Shown one piece after another: positions 1 through 5,878 of a stretch of DNA of 6,591 bases. This DNA is from Planctomycetota bacterium (GTDB taxonomy: Bacteria; Planctomycetota; Phycisphaerae; Sedimentisphaerales; Anaerohalosphaeraceae), in the NCBI GenBank assembly GCA_003644215.1, contig QNBU01000067.1, positions 1 to 6,591 of the forward strand, written 5' to 3'. The translations under genes and the position numbers were made by a program. Each line of letters opens with the position of its first letter. Position 1 is the first letter of the stretch. Below the pieces are notes generated by a model, which searched no databases, was not told where the DNA came from, and saw only the letters and a program-made list of their open reading frames with translations.

Positions 1-31
1 AAACAGCATTATTATTTCCTATTATTTGAGT

Positions 32-57
32 ATAACGGGTCGCTTCTGTCCCGTTAT
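32..57. repeat. Short perfect inverted repeat downstream of parB
   Basis: ATAACGGG at 32-39 is complementary to CCCGTTAT at 50-57, giving an 8-bp stem around a 10-nt loop. It lies about 90 bp past the parB stop codon. Neither strand has a T run right after the stem, so a standard intrinsic terminator is not supported. It could be an RNA hairpin, a protein-binding site or part of whatever lies left of the window. Nothing else recognisable is seen in 1-147. Confidence 0.4.
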
Positions 58-147
58 TATGTGGCCGAGCCAAAAAACCCCATCTTATCCAAAGTTCAGG
101 TTTAACAGAAAAAGAGAATTGCGCCAACATCCTCTAATAAACGGCAG

Positions 148-1080
148 TTACTCTTCAACAGCAAGCCCCATTTGCTCTGTTAGTCGGTCAAACTCATCGA
201 TTGAATGGTAATCAATGATAATCCGGCCGCGATGGTTTCGCTTGTTGGGCTTAATGTTGACTCTGGTGCCGAGCAGCGTTTGCAGGCGGCGCTCTAAATC
301 GACAATATGGACATCCTTTTCCTTGACAGAAGCCGGCTTTTCCGACTTGCCTTCGAGGTGCTTTCTGACCAGCCGCTCGACCTCTCGCACACTCAACCGC
401 CCTGCCATTGCACGGTTGGCCAGCTTCCTTCTAAGGTCGTCGCTCGGCAAGGCAAGGATCGCCCTTGCGTGTCCCATACTAATCGCTTGGTCCGATAACA
501 TATCCTTAATATCTGTTGGTAAGTTCAGTATTCTCAAGTGGTTAACGATAACTGTCCGATCCTCGCCAAGCCGTTTTGCGGCCTCTGTCTGGCTCAAATT
601 AAAGGTCTCAATGAACCGCTTATAGGCCCTGGCCCGCTCGATCGGGTTCAAATCTGTACGGTGGATATTCTCGACGAGTGCCAATTCAAGCATCTCATCA
701 TCGGTCGCCTTGCGCTCCAGAACCGGCACTTTGTCCAGCCCCGCCATACAGGCCGCTCGATAGCGCCGCTCCCCTGCTATGATCTCATAGCCGTCTGTGT
801 TCTTACGAACGATGATCGGCTGAATGATTCCATTTTCCTTAATGGATTGCGCCAGATCGGCAAGCTGCTGGTCGTCCCAGGCCGTCCTTGGCTGGTATGG
901 ATTCGCTTCAATCCGGTCGATTGAAAGCTCGTTTTGGGCAAGTCGAAGCTGCGGGTCCGGCGGAAACTTAGAAGTTGCCTCGGCTTTATCGCCATTGTGG
1001 ATTTGTTTCGTCATAGGCCCAAGCAGTGCTTCCAGGCCGCGTCCGAGATGAGGTTTTTTGACTTTTTTTGTTTCCGACAT
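148..1080 (-). CDS. parB: ParB/Spo0J-family chromosome partitioning protein (CTPase, parS-binding)
   Basis: ParB loads on parS DNA, closes into a CTP-dependent sliding clamp and directs origin segregation with ParA and SMC. At 310 aa it has normal length and all family parts in order: a basic N-terminal ParA-contact motif HLGRGLEALLG (residues 11-21), the ParB/Srx fold with the CTP-binding motif GERRYRA (103-109) and ENIHRTDLNPIERA (137-150; usually ENxQR), a helix-turn-helix region (about 162-187, LSQTEAAKRLG then VNHLRILNLP), and a C-terminal dimerisation domain (about 260-304). The start at 1080 is chosen because GGAGG sits 5 nt before it; another ATG at 1092 would give four extra residues but has no Shine-Dalgarno site of its own. 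No parA is next to it, which is unusual since parA normally lies directly upstream. Two parS-like sites lie in the upstream gap, so the locus may be partly self-regulated by ParB. The family call is very secure. Confidence 0.97.
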   Translation of the reverse strand: MSETKKVKKPHLGRGLEALLGPMTKQIHNGDKAEATSKFPPDPQLRLAQNELSIDRIEANPYQPRTAWDDQQLADLAQSIKENGIIQPIIVRKNTDGYEIIAGERRYRAACMAGLDKVPVLERKATDDEMLELALVENIHRTDLNPIERARAYKRFIETFNLSQTEAAKRLGEDRTVIVNHLRILNLPTDIKDMLSDQAISMGHARAILALPSDDLRRKLANRAMAGRLSVREVERLVRKHLEGKSEKPASVKEKDVHIVDLERRLQTLLGTRVNIKPNKRNHRGRIIIDYHSIDEFDRLTEQMGLAVEE

Positions 1081-1085
1081 TTTTG

Positions 1086-1090
1086 CCTCC
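1086..1090 (-). promoter_or_regulatory. Ribosome binding site deciding the parB start
   Basis: Minus-strand GGAGG lies between two in-frame ATGs (1092 and 1080), with a 5-nt spacer to the second. It overlaps the first ATG, so initiation at 1080 is favoured. Confidence 0.75.
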
Positions 1091-1176
1091 ATACAATGAG
1101 TTAAACAGCTTCCTTTCTTTTATCGAATCTCTTGTACAAAAATAATCAAAAAAAACAAGAACTAATTTGAAAATAC

Positions 1177-1192
1177 TGTTTCATGTGAAACA
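1177..1192. promoter_or_regulatory. parS: parS-like ParB binding site 1
   Basis: TGTTTCATGTGAAACA differs from the well-known parS consensus TGTTTCACGTGAAACA by a single base in the central dinucleotide (TG instead of CG). The 7-bp arms are perfectly complementary. It lies about 97 bp upstream of the parB start, where ParB binding could affect parB transcription. The identity is strongly supported by the adjacent parB and the identical second copy at 1532-1547; actual binding is inferred. Confidence 0.88.
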
Positions 1193-1258
1193 TTTTAACC
1201 GTTTACGGCGTGAAAACCACGAATTATCTTAGTGCGGTCGGGTCGCAACCAAAAAAGA

Positions 1259-1447
1259 AACCACAGATTACGCCGATTTCACAGATTCATAGACAGGATC
1301 GCGGGATTTATAAAAAAGTTCCCATTGTTCGCTTTCCCCCACAACCTTTTATGAAGAAAGGTGAGGGCGATCAACTATTTTGTAAATCCCGTTAATCTTG
1401 TTAATCCTGTCTAAAAAAATCTGCGTTAATCCGCGTCATCTGCGGTT
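1259..1447. repeat. Long imperfect inverted repeat (dispersed-repeat or MITE-like element)
   Basis: The left arm (1259-1310) begins AACCACAGATTACGCCGATT; the right arm (1383-1447) ends CGCGTCATCTGCGGTT. The reverse complement of the right arm matches the left along its length, apart from scattered substitutions and about 13 nt missing from the left arm near AGACAGGAT. The right arm contains a short tandem pattern (GGATTAACA, AGATTAACG, GGATT on the complementary strand). The 72-nt centre has a further weak stem (ACCTTT near 1345 with AAAGGT near 1358). Arms of this composition look like a repeat family I recall as scattered between genes in many environmental genomes, though I cannot search for copies. 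There is no transposase and no credible ORF; a 61-codon plus-strand frame over it is just a by-product. The rest of the 1081-1577 gap holds the two parS-like sites and a G run. Confidence 0.75.
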
Positions 1448-1505
1448 CAGCCGTCTCAAGTGTATTCGTGGCTCTCTTTGGTGCAAACGGTTGCGAGATG
1501 CGGCA

Positions 1506-1515
1506 GGGGGGGGGG
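1506..1515. repeat. Homopolymer of 10 G
   Basis: An uninterrupted run of 10 G, just before the second parS-like site. It is non-coding. Such runs slip during replication and are also error-prone in sequencing, so the exact length should be treated as uncertain. Confidence 0.8.
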
Positions 1516-1526
1516 TGAGAAAAAGT

Positions 1527-1552
1527 AGGGGTGTTTCATGTGAAACACCCCT
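1527..1552 (-). terminator. Possible intrinsic terminator overlapping parS-like site 2
   Basis: The second parS-like site is extended by AGGGG on its left and CCCCT on its right, making two 12-nt arms around a central dinucleotide. Read on the minus strand the stem starts 25 nt after the stop codon of the pseudoprotease gene and is followed by ACTTTTTC, a short T run. This is the form of a Rho-independent terminator for the cupin-protease unit. The T run is only five bases and starts two bases after the stem, and the loop would be very tight, so termination is inferred. Confidence 0.5.
1532..1547. promoter_or_regulatory. parS: parS-like ParB binding site 2
   Basis: TGTTTCATGTGAAACA is identical to the site at 1177-1192, including the non-consensus TG centre. 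It is embedded in a longer palindrome (1527-1552). Two identical 16-mers 355 bp apart beside parB are very unlikely by chance and mark this gap as a probable ParB loading region. Confidence 0.88.
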
Positions 1553-1577
1553 GCTTGGATCAATTCAATTGGTATTG

Positions 1578-3059
1578 CTATTTATCGAGATGCATCATTT
1601 TTGTTATTCCGTACAATTGGGCTATTTGTGTGTCTGCGGCCTTTAACTGTTCTTTTGGAATGATTAGGACAGGTGTATCCATCTCAAACGAGATTTTAAG
1701 GGTTTCGTCGTCGCCAGCACTATTGACCATCTCAGCGAAATGTTTCATGGATGTGATTTTGGCTCCGTTAACCGAATCGACAACCAGCTGCGAAAGCTGC
1801 TGGTAGCCAAGATTGATCTCGGCAGGGAGGACATAGCTCAAAATGACAATGTCCTCCCGCTTGGCGGATGGCTTGAATGCAAGATCTTTTTGGTAATGAT
1901 AGAGGTGGGGGGGGGCCTTGCCGCTCATGTTGCTGCCGTACATCCCCATGTAGTCTCGATTCAGTTTTTGAAAAATGTATCCGCCAACAACCATATACTC
2001 GGGTTGTTTCCCGTATGAATAATACGGAATAAGCATTTTATCGGACTCAATGTTTTCAGCCGTAATGTCAAGCGTTGTGATTTTTCCGTCTCGAACGATT
2101 TCAAAGGGGATTTTATTTCCGCTTGGAGTCTGCAGTAGTATGTGGCGAAAGGAGATGCGCTTATATTCGGGATGCTCGTAGCGGCCATAGGCATTGAGTC
2201 GCTGGGCGTTGATCGACAAAATAACATCGCCTTGCTTTAATTCTTTGCTTCCGGTGCCAATGGTGTAAACGACACTGACATACACTCCGTGTTGTATGTC
2301 GCCGGGTACTTTGAGATACTTTCTCATGGCCGGATTCAGCAAGGCCGATGTCCGGAAACCAGCCGCCGCGAAACCGGCGTAACCCTTTTGTTTACAATGA
2401 GTTAAGAATCGATTGATCGTCTCGGCGGGGATGATTCCAGCATCCGACTCCGTCCCCCAGGCGGCGATACCGATGGGTTCTTTTTCGTAGCAGCAGACCT
2501 GGCCGTCACCAAAGGGGCGAGAGACATTCGTCGCGAAAAAAGTCAAGGTATTGACGAATGAGACAAGTGAGCGACTCATTTCGGCTCGATCCAGCGTTGA
2601 TCGTGCGGTCGTCAGGTGGTTTCCTGAAGAGAGCCAATAGCTTGTCAGTTGTTTTCCCTCTGGATAGGATTCCTCAAACGACAGGGGGGTCAAAGGGGTG
2701 TCCATCGCGTCTTTATCGAGTTGCAGCAGGCAAAGATTATACTCGTAATCCACCCTCTTAACCGTGGCCGCGATGTAGGCATTCTCGCCATAACGCCTTG
2801 CCTGAACGAAAGTTGCGTTCGCTATATTTTCCGCTATCGTCAGAACTTCATACGGGCCGACCGCACAGCCATAGCCGGATTTCTTTGCGATTGGCGTTTG
2901 TTTCCACGGCTGAGACAACTCATAGGAACTGCTGGATACTTCCAGATAGACCAGCGACCGCTTCATTGGTTCGGATAGATCCACCGTGTCTGCGAGACAA
3001 TGTGTCAGGGCAGCCGAGCAGAGTAAAAACGCGATATTAAAACAGAAATTCCTTTTCAT
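1578..3059 (-). CDS. Secreted HtrA/Deg-family pseudoprotease (all three catalytic residues replaced)
   Basis: This 493-aa protein is a paralogue of the protease encoded just upstream. A signal peptide covers about residues 1-23 (MKRN, hydrophobic stretch, probable cleavage after CLA), so it should act outside the cytoplasmic membrane. The protease-like domain aligns with its neighbour: VLTIAENIAN (74-81 region) matches ILTNAHNVAN, YEYNLCLL matches HDCDLALI, and PFGDGQV matches PGNSGGP. Catalytic His, Asp and Ser therefore correspond to Glu77, Asn108 and Asp185, and proteolysis is not expected. A PDZ-like region follows (about 230-335, with LKQGDVILSIN), then a C-terminal Deg-type PDZ (about 353-465; VVGGYIFQKLNRDYM, VILSYVLPAEINLGY, VDSVNG) as in plant Deg2/Deg9-like proteins. 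The start at 3059 is chosen because it gives the signal peptide and has GGAG 10 nt upstream; it overlaps the protease gene by 23 bp. An ATG at 3209 opens the same frame but would add 50 residues without character. Likely role: regulator, adaptor or substrate holder. Confidence 0.9.
   Translation of the reverse strand: MKRNFCFNIAFLLCSAALTHCLADTVDLSEPMKRSLVYLEVSSSSYELSQPWKQTPIAKKSGYGCAVGPYEVLTIAENIANATFVQARRYGENAYIAATVKRVDYEYNLCLLQLDKDAMDTPLTPLSFEESYPEGKQLTSYWLSSGNHLTTARSTLDRAEMSRSLVSFVNTLTFFATNVSRPFGDGQVCCYEKEPIGIAAWGTESDAGIIPAETINRFLTHCKQKGYAGFAAAGFRTSALLNPAMRKYLKVPGDIQHGVYVSVVYTIGTGSKELKQGDVILSINAQRLNAYGRYEHPEYKRISFRHILLQTPSGNKIPFEIVRDGKITTLDITAENIESDKMLIPYYSYGKQPEYMVVGGYIFQKLNRDYMGMYGSNMSGKAPPHLYHYQKDLAFKPSAKREDIVILSYVLPAEINLGYQQLSQLVVDSVNGAKITSMKHFAEMVNSAGDDETLKISFEMDTPVLIIPKEQLKAADTQIAQLYGITKMMHLDK
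1907..1915 (-). repeat. C9 tract inside the pseudoprotease gene
   Basis: Nine consecutive C on the coding strand encode the Ala-Pro-Pro-His segment (about residues 382-385) near the C-terminal PDZ domain. The frame remains family-like on both sides, so nine is the in-frame length. Gain or loss of one base would remove roughly the last 110 residues. Confidence 0.7.
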
Positions 3060-4569
3060 TGGTCTTTGTCTCCATTGGGATCTGATATTTTTGCATGATT
3101 GCGTCCTGCCGACTGCGGGCTTTATTGGCGTCGATAACCATCGGGAGCTCGTTGCCGATGAATTTGACAATCCAAAAACCCCCTTCATCGGTCTGGACGG
3201 CGGTGTCAATATCCGCTAACTTGTTTATCGTAATGCCGTTAACGCTTTCTAAGACCTGGTATTTATAGGATTGAAGGTAAGCATTCACTTCGTCGGGGAG
3301 AATCTCTGAAATAACAACAAACTCTTTTCGCAGGGGGTTTTCATTGAGTTGGTCGGCTTCAAAAAAGAGGTATCTCAGGTCAAATGGAATCTCAGTAACC
3401 CAACTTCTACCCCATTTACTGAGAAAGTTTCGGTTCAACTGAACAAATGTCAGGCCCGCATAAACACGATAGTCCGGCTTAACATCATAAAGCAGGTTCC
3501 ACGGTATCACGGGGATATTGATTTCTACAGACAATTCCTGCTGATGTTTTTGGCCGTTTCGATAATAGGTCAGTGCTATCTTTTCGCCGCTCTGCTTGCG
3601 GTCCACGGCCTCGCTCAGGCCCAGCGAGAGTCCGTGAATTAGGATTCGACCATCATTATCAATGTTGAAATCGTCGATTTTGGTCAACACATCACCTTTT
3701 TGCAACTTTCCGAACGAGGCACTGTTCAATGGAATATCGGTAACAACAACGCCGTCTTCGGCAGGGGGTATCTTCAGGTGTTCCTTATAATAAGGACTGT
3801 GCAGGCCGGGAAACAGCGAGACCCCCAGCTTGCCAAATCCATCATAAGTACCGTCTTGGACATCCTCTAAAAAGTGTGAAATAACCGTGGTAGGGATCAT
3901 ATACCCGATATTATCCGCCGTTGTCAGGCCTTGGAAGGCAACGCCGACCACCTTGCCGTCCTGCAGGACAGGTCCGCCGGAGTTGCCTGGGTTGATGGCG
4001 GCATCGGTTTGCACGACCAGATGTCGGCTCGATTGACTATGGCTGTAAGTCGTTGTTTCTAAGCGAGATACAATTCCTTTGGTGATGGATATCTGCCGTC
4101 CGCCCATCGGGAACCCGCAGGTTTGGACGGTTGTATTGATTTGCGGCAGGGGGCCAAAAGACAGCGGCAGGGCGTCTGTAAAGAAAGCGGGATCGGGAAC
4201 CGTGATCAGCGCAAGGTCGCAATCATGACCGACAAACTGCACCTGTGCGGGGTATCGCTTGGCGAGATTTTGCTTTTTAACCTCGATATACCGCTGATTA
4301 GCGACATTATGCGCATTTGTCAGGATCCGGTTGCCGTCGATGATAAAGCCGGAACCGACGCCCTGGCCCATCATCCCCTTTTTCCAAGGGGTCGCGAAAT
4401 CGTACTCCTGATTGACCGCCAGGATCATCACAACCGATTTGTCATAAGTTTGTGCTTTTTCGCCAAAGCAGCTCGGCTGATAGAAAAAGACGCACAGGGC
4501 AAAAAGTAACATCGCCAAAGAACTGGTTCTGCTGCCTGTTACTTTCCTTAACCCATTGTGTGAAAACAT
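3037..4569 (-). CDS. Secreted HtrA/Deg-family trypsin-like serine protease with PDZ domains
   Basis: An envelope quality-control protease of the Do/HtrA/Deg family, 510 aa from the chosen start. An N-terminal signal peptide (residues 1-36, hydrophobic SLAMLLFALCVFFY) directs export. The chymotrypsin-fold domain (about 42-240) has an intact triad: His87 in TNAHNV, Asp118 in CDLALI and Ser197 in GNSGGP. Next comes a PDZ domain (about 245-350, with LQKGDVLTKID), then a second, Deg-type PDZ (about 363-480; VYAGLTFVQLNRNFL, VVISEILPDEVNAY, LESVNG), the arrangement of plant Deg2/Deg9-like proteins and not of E. coli DegP. The start at 4569 has GGAAGGG ending 6 nt upstream; an in-frame ATG at 4584 adds five residues but lacks a ribosome site. 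The gene follows a cupin by 47 bp and overlaps its inactive paralogue by 23 bp, so the three are probably one transcript. degP/degQ symbols are withheld because orthology is not shown. Confidence 0.95.
   Translation of the reverse strand: MFSHNGLRKVTGSRTSSLAMLLFALCVFFYQPSCFGEKAQTYDKSVVMILAVNQEYDFATPWKKGMMGQGVGSGFIIDGNRILTNAHNVANQRYIEVKKQNLAKRYPAQVQFVGHDCDLALITVPDPAFFTDALPLSFGPLPQINTTVQTCGFPMGGRQISITKGIVSRLETTTYSHSQSSRHLVVQTDAAINPGNSGGPVLQDGKVVGVAFQGLTTADNIGYMIPTTVISHFLEDVQDGTYDGFGKLGVSLFPGLHSPYYKEHLKIPPAEDGVVVTDIPLNSASFGKLQKGDVLTKIDDFNIDNDGRILIHGLSLGLSEAVDRKQSGEKIALTYYRNGQKHQQELSVEINIPVIPWNLLYDVKPDYRVYAGLTFVQLNRNFLSKWGRSWVTEIPFDLRYLFFEADQLNENPLRKEFVVISEILPDEVNAYLQSYKYQVLESVNGITINKLADIDTAVQTDEGGFWIVKFIGNELPMVIDANKARSRQDAIMQKYQIPMETKTNEKEFLF
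3070..3073 (-). promoter_or_regulatory. Ribosome binding site of the pseudoprotease within the protease gene
   Basis: GGAG on the minus strand lies 10 nt before the ATG at 3059 and inside the last codons of the protease gene. With the 23-bp gene overlap this fits translational coupling, in which ribosomes finishing the protease help initiate the paralogue. Confidence 0.5.
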
Positions 4570-4591
4570 ATTAAGCCCTTCCATTGTTCTG

Positions 4592-4615
4592 TGTATGAGA
4601 CGCCTATGTATGAGA
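4592..4615. repeat. Two-copy 9-bp direct repeat between cupin and protease genes
   Basis: TGTATGAGA occurs at 4592-4600 and again at 4607-4615, a 15-bp period, in the short gap between the cupin stop and the protease start. It may be a small duplication or a regulatory site; nothing else supports a function. Confidence 0.45.
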
Positions 4616-4616
4616 T

Positions 4617-4898
4617 TTACTCGAAATCATAGTATTTTTTGACGGGTTCGGTAACTTTCCAGAAGCACTTGAGTCGGTCCGGCAGCACAACAAAATCGCC
4701 CGGGCCAAATGAAACCGTCTGTCCGGAGTCGGGATTGTCGCTGATGGTAACGCGGCCTTCGATAATCAGGCATTTCTCGGTTTGGGTGTACTCCCATTCA
4801 AACTCGCTGACTCCGCAGGTCCAGACGGGCCAGGTTTGGCAATCGGCAATTTCCTGTTTAGTCGGCTTTTGCACCGTGATATCTTTGACTGTCGGCAT
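4617..4898 (-). CDS. Small single-domain cupin (Cupin_3/DUF861-like, EutQ-like fold)
   Basis: A 93-aa protein that is essentially one cupin beta-barrel. The first cupin motif is present by spacing (G29 to G48) but the two metal-binding His positions are Trp35 and Tyr37, with Glu41 kept. The second motif (GPGDFVVLPDRLKCFWKV, 65-82) has Cys78 where His is usual. Ending in PVKKYYDF after a W-x-V segment is typical of the Cupin_3/DUF861 group, where loss of the His ligands is common, so it may not bind metal in the usual way. No signal peptide is seen, so it is probably cytoplasmic. AGGAG lies 8 nt before the ATG. It is first in a same-strand run with the Deg protease and pseudoprotease and divergent from the HD-domain gene. 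Its substrate cannot be deduced; the family includes small-molecule-binding proteins and enzymes of several pathways. Confidence 0.88.
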   Translation of the reverse strand: MPTVKDITVQKPTKQEIADCQTWPVWTCGVSEFEWEYTQTEKCLIIEGRVTISDNPDSGQTVSFGPGDFVVLPDRLKCFWKVTEPVKKYYDFE

Positions 4899-5086
4899 TT
4901 GCGCTTCTCCTGTGCGGTATAATATTTTAAGGGGCCGCTAAAAACCCAGTGGGACATTCAATATATCCAGAATCGGCTCAATTTGCCCGAACATTTCCAA
5001 AAAAAATTGATTTATCGATTGCCTTGTGGACACGATTGAATGCTGCCGATATGATGGGCCGCTTGTTAGAATAGGATAGAGAATCA
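4899..5086. other. Divergent intergenic region between cupin and HD-domain genes
   Basis: This AT-rich 188-bp gap must hold the promoters for both outward-facing genes. A minus-strand TATTAT (4919-4924) lies about 20 nt upstream of the cupin start and a plus-strand TATGAT (5050-5055) about 31 nt upstream of the HD gene, but neither has a well-spaced -35 box, so no promoter is called. No RNA gene or further repeat is seen. Confidence 0.35.
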
Positions 5087-5878
5087 ATGCAGGACGCTCA
5101 GCTTAAAATATTGAAGAAGTGGTTTACGGATTTTGTTCGGGATTTCTATACCGCTGATGATGCTTTCATCAACCGACATGTCCAGCTTAAGGAATGTCAT
5201 ACGCACCGTGTCTGTAATGAGATGCGGCAGTTGACCGCGGCGCTGGAGATGGATGATAATGACAGGCAGATCGCCGAGACCATCGCACTGCTGCACGATG
5301 TGGGGCGGTTTCCGCAGATTCAGATCTATCGCACTTATAAAGATGAGCGCAGTGAAAACCATTGCTTACTGGCCCTGAAGGTTTTGGCCCAGCAAAATCT
5401 GCTGGCGGACTTAGCGGATGATGAACGGGAGGTTATCGAAAAGTCTATTGAGTTTCATGGTGTTAAGGACTTGCCGACACTGGATGAGCAAACGATGCAT
5501 TTTGCGAAGCTGATTCGGGACGCAGACAAGATTGATATTTTTGATTTGTTGATTAAATACTATCGTCAGTTGGCAGAGGATCCGGAGACCTTTGGTAAGG
5601 AAGTTATTGAGTATTCCACTTCGCCGGAGTGCAATCCGGAAATCATCGATGCGTTGATGAACCATAAATTGATTCATTATGAACAAATCAAAACCATCAA
5701 CGATGCCAAACTGATGCAGCTCGGTTGGGTGTACGATATTTATTTCGACTGGTCGCTAAAACAAATTCACAGCCGCGGCTATCTACAAGAGATTATCGAC
5801 CTGCTGCCGAAAACCAAGCCGGTTAAGCAAGCGACGGATTGTATTTTGGACTATACAAAGGAACGAAACAATAGGTGA
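5087..5878 (+). CDS. HD-domain metal-dependent phosphohydrolase
   Basis: A 263-aa soluble protein of the HD superfamily, which uses His/Asp-bound metal ions to hydrolyse phosphoesters, often of nucleotides or signalling molecules. The metal ligands are visible in order: His40 (ECHTHRV; His38 is the alternative), the His70-Asp71 doublet in ALLHDVGRFPQ, His92 (ENH), His124 (EFHGV) and Asp145/Asp147 in RDADKIDIF. A set with extra His between the HD doublet and the last Asp is that of multi-metal HD enzymes. The C-terminal ~110 residues are helical with no domain I can name. No signal peptide or membrane segment. The start at 5087 has only a weak upstream site (AGGA about 10 nt before). The final codons abut an integrase fragment in the same frame, so the native C-terminus may have been altered. 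The substrate is unknown. Confidence 0.9.
   Translation: MQDAQLKILKKWFTDFVRDFYTADDAFINRHVQLKECHTHRVCNEMRQLTAALEMDDNDRQIAETIALLHDVGRFPQIQIYRTYKDERSENHCLLALKVLAQQNLLADLADDEREVIEKSIEFHGVKDLPTLDEQTMHFAKLIRDADKIDIFDLLIKYYRQLAEDPETFGKEVIEYSTSPECNPEIIDALMNHKLIHYEQIKTINDAKLMQLGWVYDIYFDWSLKQIHSRGYLQEIIDLLPKTKPVKQATDCILDYTKERNNR

Noticed and set aside
100..147. Intrinsic terminator for parB just after its stop
   Set aside because: AGAG and CTCT followed by a T run exist on the minus strand, but the stem is only 4 bp with a long loop, too weak to call.
215..924. Plus-strand ORFs opposite parB
   Set aside because: They are antisense shadows of a complete, well-conserved ParB and show no protein family features.
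1210..1395. 61-codon plus-strand ORF in the gap upstream of parB
   Set aside because: It lies across the left arm and centre of the inverted repeat, has no ribosome site and no protein character; it is a by-product of the repeat.
1259..1447. CRISPR array
   Set aside because: The repetition is inverted, not direct, with no regular spacers.
3060..3209. N-terminal extension of the pseudoprotease from an ATG at 3209
   Set aside because: It lies wholly inside the protease gene, has no domain character, and would bury the clear signal peptide that begins at 3059.
4919..5055. Promoter boxes for the cupin (TATTAT) and HD gene (TATGAT)
   Set aside because: Neither has a -35 box at acceptable spacing; in AT-rich DNA such hexamers arise often by chance.
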